Part shown: positions 1-5,320 of the stretch, piece after piece
Layout: each line of letters begins with the position of its first letter
Position numbering within the stretch: the first letter of the stretch is position 1
Assembly: GCA_905373565.1 (NCBI GenBank)
Contig: CAJPTT010000068.1
Span: forward strand, 1 to 9,193
Direction of reading: 5' to 3'
Source: an uncultured Treponema sp.
GTDB lineage: Bacteria > Spirochaetota > Spirochaetia > Treponematales > Treponemataceae
Length of the DNA stretch: 9,193 nucleotides
Notes under the pieces: generated by a model
Told to the model about the DNA's origin: nothing
Seen by the model: only the letters and a program-made list of their open reading frames with translations
The model's database searches: none
Made by a program: the position numbers and the translations under genes

Positions 1-8
1 TGGAAAAA

Positions 9-38
9 TGTGCGAAATTTTAAGCAAAATTTCGCACA
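9..38 (-). terminator. Perfect 13-bp stem-loop with a U tract on the minus strand
   Basis: Positions 9-21 (TGTGCGAAATTTT) pair perfectly with 26-38 around the 4-nt loop AAGC. Read on the minus strand, the stem is followed at once by TTTTT (positions 8-4), the classic shape of an intrinsic terminator. Read on the plus strand it is followed by GAAGGAAGG and has no U tract. No minus-strand gene that would need this terminator is visible between here and ftsH. It may instead serve a short antisense transcript, or be a bidirectional hairpin downstream of a gene beyond the left edge. The structure is seen directly; the terminator role is inferred. Confidence 0.45.
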
Positions 39-45
39 GAAGGAA

Positions 46-79
46 GGCAACCGCTAAAAATATTTTTAATGCGGTTGCC
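46..79. terminator. Second stem-loop in the ftsH upstream region
   Basis: GGCAACCGC (46-54) pairs with GCGGTTGCC (71-79). An inner A/T helix (55-59 with 64-68) extends the stem, leaving AT (69-70) as a bulge. Neither strand has a strong T run after it: plus continues CTGTTTCG and minus continues TTCCTTCT. It lies 7 nt after the first hairpin and before the ftsH promoter, so it may insulate ftsH from upstream transcription. GTTGC (74-78) could alternatively pair with GCAAC (87-91), and TGCGAAA (11-17) with TTTCGCA (83-89), so other folds are possible. The function is inferred. Confidence 0.35.
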
Positions 80-109
80 CTGTTTCGCAACTTTTCACTC
101 CGGAGCGAC

Positions 110-138
110 TTGTCTATATTGTTTTTTTTGAGTATGTT
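110..138 (+). promoter_or_regulatory. Candidate sigma70 promoter of ftsH
   Basis: A -35-like TTGTCT (110-115, 4/6 to TTGACA) is separated by exactly 17 nt from a -10-like TATGTT (133-138, 4/6 to TATAAT). The spacer contains a run of eight T (122-129). Transcription would start near 144-146 and give a leader of about 80 nt before the preferred ATG at 226. It follows the two hairpins, which fits an independent ftsH transcription unit. The prediction is by eye. Confidence 0.45.
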
Positions 139-210
139 ATGCCGTATAGATAGGGAACCTCCACTACCTTCACCGGAGTTTTGAGCGGAATCCTAAAGCA
201 AAAGAAAGAT

Positions 211-214
211 GAGG
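211..214 (+). promoter_or_regulatory. Possible ribosome binding site deciding the ftsH start
   Basis: GAGG at 211-214 lies 11 nt before the ATG at 226, which is long but usable. The longer TTG start at 181 has GGAG (175-178) only 2 nt upstream, too close for normal initiation. This is the main sequence reason for choosing 226 over 181. Confidence 0.4.
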
Positions 215-225
215 CAACGGCTGTT

Positions 226-2223
226 ATGAATCAAAATGATGATAAAAACAAAAAGGATCCGAACGAACGGGATCCCTTTAATTTTTTTAAGTTGAGTCCC
301 GAACCGTCAAATAACAATAATAACAAAGATCAAAAGAAACCTCGATTACCTTTTATCGCTATTATTATCGGCGTATTCGTTGCGCTGCTCATTGCGAACC
401 AATTCTTAATGAAGCAAGATGCGAACGTTATTCCTTTTTCGGAATTTAAAGACCGCGTTGCGTCAGGTGAAATCGTTAAAGTTATTATGGGGCCGACGTA
501 CTTCATCGGACAAACAAAAACACAAGCGAGCAGTGAGCAGACCCGCAGCAGGCTGCCCTTTTTATCGGCAGATACGGGGGATGCTTATCAAACGGTCGGT
601 ATTTATTCCGAATCGTTTTTACAGCTGCTTGACGAGCATAATGTCATCTATTTAGTACGCCCTAAAGAAAATAACTTTCTTGTCGACTTTTTGGTTCAAT
701 GGATATTGCCGTTCGGCTTTATTTTCCTGCTTTGGCATTTTGTAATGAAGCGGTTTACGTCGAATCTCGGCGGACTCGGCGGCAGTATTTTTTCCGGCGG
801 GCAGGCTCGGTCGGCAGCCGTCGAAGAAGGGAAAGTTACCACCCGCTTTAGCGATGTCGCCGGTGTCGATGAAGCAAAAGAAGAGCTGGTTGAGGTTGTC
901 GACTTTTTGAAGTTTCCGCAAAAATACACCGAAATAGGCGGTAAAATTCCCCGTGGTGTTTTGCTGGTCGGCCCGCCCGGTACCGGCAAAACCTTGCTCG
1001 CGCGCGCCGTTGCAGGAGAATCCGGCGTGCCTTTCTTTAGAATCAGCGGTTCGGACTTTGTAGAGATGTTCGTAGGCGTCGGCGCCTCCCGCGTACGCGA
1101 TCTTTTTAAACAAGCGAGGGAAAAAGCTCCTTGTATCATATTTATCGATGAGTTGGACGCTATCGGTAAGTCCCGTTTAAATTCCTTTCATTCAAACGAC
1201 GAGCGGGAGCAGACGCTCAATCAGCTCCTCGTAGAAATGGACGGATTCGATAACAGTACGGGGCTTATTTTGCTTGCGGCAACCAACCGGCCTGATGTCC
1301 TTGATCCCGCGCTGCTCCGGCCGGGACGGTTTGACCGGCAGGTTGCAGTTGACCGCCCCGATATGAAAGGGCGGGAGCAGATTCTCAAGATACACGCTAA
1401 AGATGTTAAACTGGCAAACGGCATTGACCTCAGCGATACGGCTCGGATTACGAGCGGCTTTTCGGGCGCCGATCTTGCGAATGTAATCAACGAGGCGGCT
1501 TTGCTTGCAGTGCGCGGCGGCCGTAAGGAAGTTATCACGGAAGACCTCAACGAAGCGGTGGAAAAGGCCATCGCCGGTTTACAGAAGAAGAGTAGGGTAG
1601 TAAAGGAAAAAGAACGCCAAATCGTCGCATGCCACGAAACCGGACACGCGATAACGGCCGCCTTTACCGATGGAGCGGATAAGGTTCATAAAGTTTCCAT
1701 CATACCGCGCGGTATCGCATCGCTCGGCTATACCTTGAACATCCCCGAAGAAGATCGCTTCCTGCGTACCGAAAAAGAATTGCTCGCAGAGGTTGACTGC
1801 CTGCTCGGCGGACGGGCTGCCGAATTTGTGCAGTTCGGTGTCATTTCCACCGGCGCCGCAAACGATCTGTCACGCGCGACCGATATTATCCGCGGTATGA
1901 TAACCGATTACGGTATGAGCGACCGCTTTAAAAACGTTGCGCTTTCAAAGCGGGGCAGCGGGTACGGAGCGGGAGACCCTCAACTGGTACGTGAATATTC
2001 GGAAACGACACAGCAGTATATCGATGAAGAGATTGCCCGCATTATGGAAGAACGGTATACCATTGTCGTTAATCGGTTAAAAGAGAAAAAGCCCCTGTTG
2101 GAATATATCGCAAAGCGCTTACTTGAAAAAGAAACAATCGATAAACAGGAGTTTGACGATATCATCAAAGCGGAGTCTCAGTTACCGCGGCAGCCTGCCA
2201 TCGAAGCTCCGGAAGCGTATTAA
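226..2223 (+). CDS. ftsH: ATP-dependent zinc metalloprotease FtsH (AAA+, M41)
   Basis: FtsH is a hexameric inner-membrane protease that pulls misfolded membrane proteins and short-lived regulators into a zinc protease chamber using ATP. From the ATG at 226 the protein is 665 aa, a usual length. Seen in order: a charged, Asn-rich cytosolic tail (1-40); TM1 about 41-62; a periplasmic domain about 63-152; TM2 about 153-175; Walker A GPPGTGKT (249-256); pore motif FVG (282-284); Walker B ending IDE (307-309); the second region of homology with arginine fingers R365 and R368; zinc site HETGH (470-474) with third ligand D547 in AANDL. All key residues are present, so it should be active. The tail before TM1 is longer than in E. 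coli FtsH. An in-frame TTG at 181 would add 15 residues but has poorly spaced SD. It has its own candidate promoter and is convergent with the next gene. Confidence 0.97.
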   Translation: MNQNDDKNKKDPNERDPFNFFKLSPEPSNNNNNKDQKKPRLPFIAIIIGVFVALLIANQFLMKQDANVIPFSEFKDRVASGEIVKVIMGPTYFIGQTKTQASSEQTRSRLPFLSADTGDAYQTVGIYSESFLQLLDEHNVIYLVRPKENNFLVDFLVQWILPFGFIFLLWHFVMKRFTSNLGGLGGSIFSGGQARSAAVEEGKVTTRFSDVAGVDEAKEELVEVVDFLKFPQKYTEIGGKIPRGVLLVGPPGTGKTLLARAVAGESGVPFFRISGSDFVEMFVGVGASRVRDLFKQAREKAPCIIFIDELDAIGKSRLNSFHSNDEREQTLNQLLVEMDGFDNSTGLILLAATNRPDVLDPALLRPGRFDRQVAVDRPDMKGREQILKIHAKDVKLANGIDLSDTARITSGFSGADLANVINEAALLAVRGGRKEVITEDLNEAVEKAIAGLQKKSRVVKEKERQIVACHETGHAITAAFTDGADKVHKVSIIPRGIASLGYTLNIPEEDRFLRTEKELLAEVDCLLGGRAAEFVQFGVISTGAANDLSRATDIIRGMITDYGMSDRFKNVALSKRGSGYGAGDPQLVREYSETTQQYIDEEIARIMEERYTIVVNRLKEKKPLLEYIAKRLLEKETIDKQEFDDIIKAESQLPRQPAIEAPEAY

Positions 2224-2249
2224 CCCCTCGCACGAATAAACTTAAAGGT

Positions 2250-2316
2250 ACCGGCAAAACTGGAGGAAGTTTCTAAAAAATTCAATTTTTAGAGGCCTTT
2301 TGATGGGCTTGCCGGT
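2250..2316. terminator. Nested stem-loop between the convergent genes
   Basis: ACCGGCAA (2250-2257) pairs perfectly with TTGCCGGT (2309-2316). Inside it, TCTAAAAA (2272-2279) pairs with TTTTTAGA (2286-2293) around a 6-nt loop. It fills most of the 106-bp gap between the stop codons of ftsH and the minus-strand gene, where a shared bidirectional terminator is expected. Neither strand shows a long T run after the outer stem; the inner stem is followed on plus by GGCCTTTT. The role is therefore inferred from position and folding. Confidence 0.4.
2272..2294 (+). repeat. Copy A of a 23-nt A/T-rich imperfect palindrome
   Basis: This 23-nt stretch matches 5156-5178 at 20 of 23 positions in the same plus-strand orientation; mismatches are at the 9th, 17th and 19th bases. 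It is the inner hairpin of the intergenic structure. On plus it ends TTTTTAGAG, is followed by G, then 7 nt, then an ATG at 2303 opening a 13-codon frame. The same TTTTTAGAGG-N7-ATG layout occurs at copy B on the minus strand, where it is the leader of a real gene. It may be a dispersed leader or terminator element of this genome. Confidence 0.5.
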
Positions 2317-2329
2317 GATGTCGCGTATT

Positions 2330-5146
2330 TTAAAAATCCACTGAAAGCAAAAATTTCAGTTTGCCTATTGCATTATGTTTTAACGGATGCGCATATTCAA
2401 GACCGATTTTTGCGGATCCGCTAATCGTAACGGTTGCCCGTCCGTACATTGATTGATAAAAGTACGGTGTAAGCGATACAGAGCCGTTGCCTAAAAAATT
2501 CAGCATATTTTTATAGCCGATGCTCAAGTTTAATCTATTATAAAATATCGGCAGCCATGAACTGCCTGTTTGTATGTCATAACTTAGAACGATACATTCC
2601 GTATCGAAGGCAAAACCGGCATTTATATTGCTGCCGCTTGCTTTAATTGCAGTACCGGTTTGTAGATGTTCCGGCATGGACGGAAGATAGGCGCTCAATC
2701 CCATAAAGGCAGGATTGTTGAAAAAAGTATAGCCGCCCAATTCGGGGATATAATAGGCATTGTACCCGGCATATCCGCTGCATCGGATTGTAAGCGGAAG
2801 TACCGGTGTATGCACTGCGATAAGGCTTTGTACTACCGCAGCATCGGAATGCGATTCAAAATGATGTCCGTGTTTAATGCCGGCTACGGCTTCGCCCCCT
2901 GCCGTCGATTTTGCAAAAAAAGGAGTATCTAATGTAACGGTCGGTTTCAGATAAGCATACCGAAAACTTATCTGCTCTGAAAGCACGGCATCTCGGATCT
3001 TATAGTCATACAACGTTTTTTGAACCGTATAATCTTTTGGGAAGAAAGAAAATGATTCGGCCGAAATTCCTGCGTTAAGCGCTATATGCCGGTATCGGTT
3101 CTTAGTCGGTATCGGGAAAGAAGCGCCAACGGAACCTCCTACCGTTCTGTATCGAAAATGGTTATTCAGATCATATACTTTAATTGAAAATCCGACCGGT
3201 TTCGTGTTGACGGTAAGGTTTGCATGGATTTGATAAAAAAACGGCTTAAAATAAAAGATCGAGGCCGTTTTGAATGATAAGAGCGTCGTCGGATCAATGC
3301 CGTGCATGTCCAACGCAAGACCTGTTTCGTTTGCTTTTTGCAGATTGTCGGGAGGGGTAACATATAACAGGGGAAACACCCGCCACATCCATGAAAGATA
3401 CCGGTATTTTTTCGGATTAAGCAGCTCAGGTTTAGGAGAAATGCTGTGTATTTCCGGCGCTTCCGTTATCTCCCGTGCGTCCGCTAAATCAGGAGTATAA
3501 GATGTATAATCGGTAAGCGTTACCTGTGCTGCGGTAAAAAGCCCTTCCGATACCGTACACAGCGTATTGTACTTTGCGTGTATGCCGGTATATACAAGCA
3601 CGTCTTGCGACAGCACTGCCGGATAAAAGACGCCGCCGGAAATATCTTCTTTTAAAACTTTGAGTATATTCGTTTTAAGAGTATACGTTGCAGCGCGGTA
3701 CAGCATCCCTTTTTTCGCCCACGAAAAGGTAAGCATAGTCCCTTCACGGGTAGTATTGGTTTGCAAATATCGGATAGCCGGTAACGGTTCTTCAAACAGC
3801 AGTTTTTGAATTTTTTTCGTTTCCGTATTGATAAACAAAATGTCTCGATCAATACCGTTTGCCGCTATAAAGGCGATAGTATGCTCCCCTGCATATACCG
3901 GATCATAAATCGCCGTATACGGCATACCGGGACCGGCCGAAAAAAGAGTTTCCTGTGTTTCAGTGTTATGCCTATCAATATTGCGCATAGCGGTAGTAGG
4001 CATGTCGGCAATCACCAGATGAGAATATTGCCCGTCGGTCTTTACACCGCAGATGCGATCGTTATCGCAAAACGCCGCCATTCGGAGCGAGTAGTATTCG
4101 GCAGGTAAAAACCGTTTAGTGCGCATATCAAAGACGGCAGACCGGCGTTTTTCACCCTCCAGCGATTGAACGGTATCCGTTATCAACAGCAGCTGCCCGT
4201 CCGGCGAAAAGCTCAAATGAGAAAGGGTTCGATTTGCCGTAAATAATTTTTCGGAAGTTCCGTCGGGCGTATAAAACCGAACTTCTCCTTGGGTAAAATC
4301 AAAACACGCAAAACCATAGCGGTTTGCAGCGGTAAGCATAAAGCCCGATTTTCCCGTTTCAGAAAACGGTACCGGCAAGCGTATCGTAGCAGGCGCTTGA
4401 ATACTCGTAAGAAACTCATTCCACAGCGATTTCAGCGGTTTTCCGAAAATATGCTTTGTTTTACCCTGAGGAAAGATGAAAAAAGAACTATGCCAATAGC
4501 GGGCATACGATTCCATGCCGTATTTTTTTTGCAGATAGTCTGCAAAGCCTGCGCCGTAGAGGTATCCCCAAAAAGCGCCGGGGTACACATCGCGGTGCCC
4601 TGCAGCCTGTTGCCACGACGGGGCGCATCCGTCAATTTTCCCTTGCATTAGGTGATGATAAAAAAGCGGATCATGCAATCGTCCCTGTCTGCCGTCAAGG
4701 CTTTCATACGAAACGGCGGCGCCTTCATTAAATGAAAGCGGCAGCACCGGCAAATAGTAAATGAGCGATATGGCATGGGTTAATTCATGGTAAAAAACTT
4801 TGAGCATAGTGTCATTTAAATTACCGAGTGTGCCGTCATCGGAAACGGTATCGAATACTACAATACGCGGATACGGAAAAAAAGTAAAATAGCCGTTTAA
4901 ACTTTCCGCTCCGGCGAGGATATATACCGGCATTCTCACCCAAATCTTCTTATTAAGGCGGGCAGCGATTTCTTCGGCATAGCGGTCGGCATATTCGGCA
5001 AGCAGTGCGGCGCTTTTTTCGGACTCTTTCGCATAAATGATATCGAAATATTCCGTTTTGTGAACCAACAGCTCTGCGGCACTGGCATACGCTATGATCC
5101 ATAGCGCGTATATGATGAAAAGAACCGATTTTTTACACGAATGCAT
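2330..5146 (-). CDS. Secreted metallopeptidase-propeller-outer membrane barrel protein (hypothetical)
   Basis: The start is ATG at 5146, because AGAGG lies 7 nt upstream and a good signal peptide follows: KK at 5-6, a hydrophobic core 7-20, and an ASA site at 21-23. An upstream ATG at 5221 falls in a tandem repeat and adds 25 unlikely residues. The 938-aa protein shows, in order: a gluzincin-type domain (about 25-250) with zinc motif HELTH (120-124) and third ligand E141 in NEGAA, as in the peptidase MA-like family; a propeller-like region (about 265-550) with a clear PD40/TolB repeat, LSFSPDGQLLLIT (311-323); then about 620-938 of alternating amphipathic strands ending in phenylalanine, the usual mark of a BAM-inserted barrel. 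Similar peptidase-propeller-surface antigen chains are known in other Gram-negative groups. A surface or periplasmic protease or assembly factor is inferred; the substrate is unknown. I recognise no gene name. Confidence 0.85.
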   Translation of the reverse strand: MHSCKKSVLFIIYALWIIAYASAAELLVHKTEYFDIIYAKESEKSAALLAEYADRYAEEIAARLNKKIWVRMPVYILAGAESLNGYFTFFPYPRIVVFDTVSDDGTLGNLNDTMLKVFYHELTHAISLIYYLPVLPLSFNEGAAVSYESLDGRQGRLHDPLFYHHLMQGKIDGCAPSWQQAAGHRDVYPGAFWGYLYGAGFADYLQKKYGMESYARYWHSSFFIFPQGKTKHIFGKPLKSLWNEFLTSIQAPATIRLPVPFSETGKSGFMLTAANRYGFACFDFTQGEVRFYTPDGTSEKLFTANRTLSHLSFSPDGQLLLITDTVQSLEGEKRRSAVFDMRTKRFLPAEYYSLRMAAFCDNDRICGVKTDGQYSHLVIADMPTTAMRNIDRHNTETQETLFSAGPGMPYTAIYDPVYAGEHTIAFIAANGIDRDILFINTETKKIQKLLFEEPLPAIRYLQTNTTREGTMLTFSWAKKGMLYRAATYTLKTNILKVLKEDISGGVFYPAVLSQDVLVYTGIHAKYNTLCTVSEGLFTAAQVTLTDYTSYTPDLADAREITEAPEIHSISPKPELLNPKKYRYLSWMWRVFPLLYVTPPDNLQKANETGLALDMHGIDPTTLLSFKTASIFYFKPFFYQIHANLTVNTKPVGFSIKVYDLNNHFRYRTVGGSVGASFPIPTKNRYRHIALNAGISAESFSFFPKDYTVQKTLYDYKIRDAVLSEQISFRYAYLKPTVTLDTPFFAKSTAGGEAVAGIKHGHHFESHSDAAVVQSLIAVHTPVLPLTIRCSGYAGYNAYYIPELGGYTFFNNPAFMGLSAYLPSMPEHLQTGTAIKASGSNINAGFAFDTECIVLSYDIQTGSSWLPIFYNRLNLSIGYKNMLNFLGNGSVSLTPYFYQSMYGRATVTISGSAKIGLEYAHPLKHNAIGKLKFLLSVDF

Positions 5147-5153
5147 GTGGGAA

Positions 5154-5158
5154 CCTCT
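5154..5158 (-). promoter_or_regulatory. Ribosome binding site of the minus-strand gene
   Basis: On the minus strand AGAGG is followed by TTCCCAC (7 nt) and ATG at 5146. This is ideal SD spacing and decides the start in favour of 5146 over the longer frame beginning at 5221. The signal peptide begins directly at this start. Confidence 0.7.
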
Positions 5159-5178
5159 AAAAACTTCAATTATAAGAG
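5156..5178 (+). repeat. Copy B of the 23-nt A/T-rich imperfect palindrome
   Basis: It is 20/23 identical to 2272-2294. It forms the 5' leader of the minus-strand gene, including its SD and a consensus TATAAT (minus strand, 5174-5169). The three differences from copy A weaken the inner hairpin and create that TATAAT, so the copies may have different roles: a hairpin in A and a promoter/leader in B. Confidence 0.45.
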
Positions 5179-5206
5179 CTGTAGCGTAAAAAAAATGGAG
5201 TGTCAA
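5178..5206 (-). promoter_or_regulatory. Candidate promoter of the minus-strand gene with a T8 spacer tract
   Basis: On the minus strand a consensus TTGACA (5206-5201) is followed after 17 nt by TACAGC (5183-5178), a weak -10 (3/6). A perfect TATAAT (5174-5169) lies further down, but 26 nt from TTGACA, too far for standard sigma70. The spacer includes eight T (plus-strand A8, 5188-5195). Which -10 is used cannot be decided from sequence. The T8 run could change length by slippage and alter spacing. Confidence 0.5.
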
Positions 5207-5214
5207 GCGGAGTA

Positions 5215-5253
5215 AATTCATAATTCATAATTCATAATTCATAATTCATAATT
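5215..5253. repeat. Heptanucleotide tandem repeat (AATTCAT)5.6
   Basis: Five perfect AATTCAT units (5215-5249) are followed by a partial AATT (5250-5253), 39 bp in all, with no mismatch. It sits between the divergent promoters: 9 bp upstream of the minus-strand -35 and about 12 bp upstream of the weak plus-strand -35. A pure short tandem repeat can change copy number by slipped-strand mispairing, altering spacing between the two promoters or any regulator sites. Comparable heptamer repeats of AATTATG type are known from cyanobacteria. It is noncoding here. Confidence 0.9.
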
Positions 5254-5265
5254 AAACCTGCGTGC

Positions 5266-5294
5266 TTCCATAATCGGCAAAAATAGTATACAAT
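5266..5294 (+). promoter_or_regulatory. Candidate promoter of the GH57-like/aroB/desulfurase operon
   Basis: A -10-like TACAAT (5289-5294, 5/6; within TATACAAT) has a weak -35 TTCCAT (5266-5271) 17 nt upstream. Initiation near 5301 would leave a leader of about 20 nt containing the SD. No other promoter is apparent in the short junctions downstream, so it probably serves all three genes. Confidence 0.45.
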
Positions 5295-5309
5295 GAATAT
5301 TATTTTAGT

Positions 5310-5314
5310 AAGGA
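5310..5314 (+). promoter_or_regulatory. Ribosome binding site for the GTG start at 5321
   Basis: AAGGA is followed by 6 nt (TATCCC) and GTG at 5321. The good spacing supports the non-ATG start. An ATG at 5340 is in another frame and soon meets a stop. Confidence 0.65.
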
Positions 5315-5320
5315 TATCCC

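Noticed and set aside
8..184. Open frame of 58 codons from ATG at 8 whose TGA overlaps the in-frame TTG at 181 of ftsH (TTGA).
   Set aside because: It runs through both perfect hairpins and the candidate ftsH promoter, uses codons unlike the neighbouring genes, resembles no family I know and has no SD. It could be the tail of a gene from the left edge, but I cannot support this.
181..225. TTG start of ftsH giving a 680-aa protein.
   Set aside because: The only SD-like GGAG is 2 nt away and an ATG 45 nt downstream has a usable GAGG. It remains possible.
652..1139. Long minus-strand open frames of 147-153 codons inside ftsH.
   Set aside because: They are antisense shadows of strongly conserved FtsH sequence, with no SD or recognisable domain.
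2491..2517. CTAAAAAATTCAG...TTTTTATAG stretch resembling the 23-nt repeat.
   Set aside because: It lies in the barrel-coding region of the minus-strand gene (codons for YKNMLNFLG) and matches poorly past the first half; A/T-rich coincidence is likelier.
4523..4530. T8 run in the minus-strand gene as a possible switch tract.
   Set aside because: It encodes ordinary Lys-Lys codons within the metallopeptidase part and eight-base A/T runs occur several times in this window; there is no positional reason to single it out.
5147..5221. Upstream ATG of the minus-strand gene at 5221, adding 25 residues.
   Set aside because: It lies inside the heptamer repeat, upstream of the TTGACA promoter, and would bury the signal peptide; the ATG at 5146 has a well-placed AGAGG.
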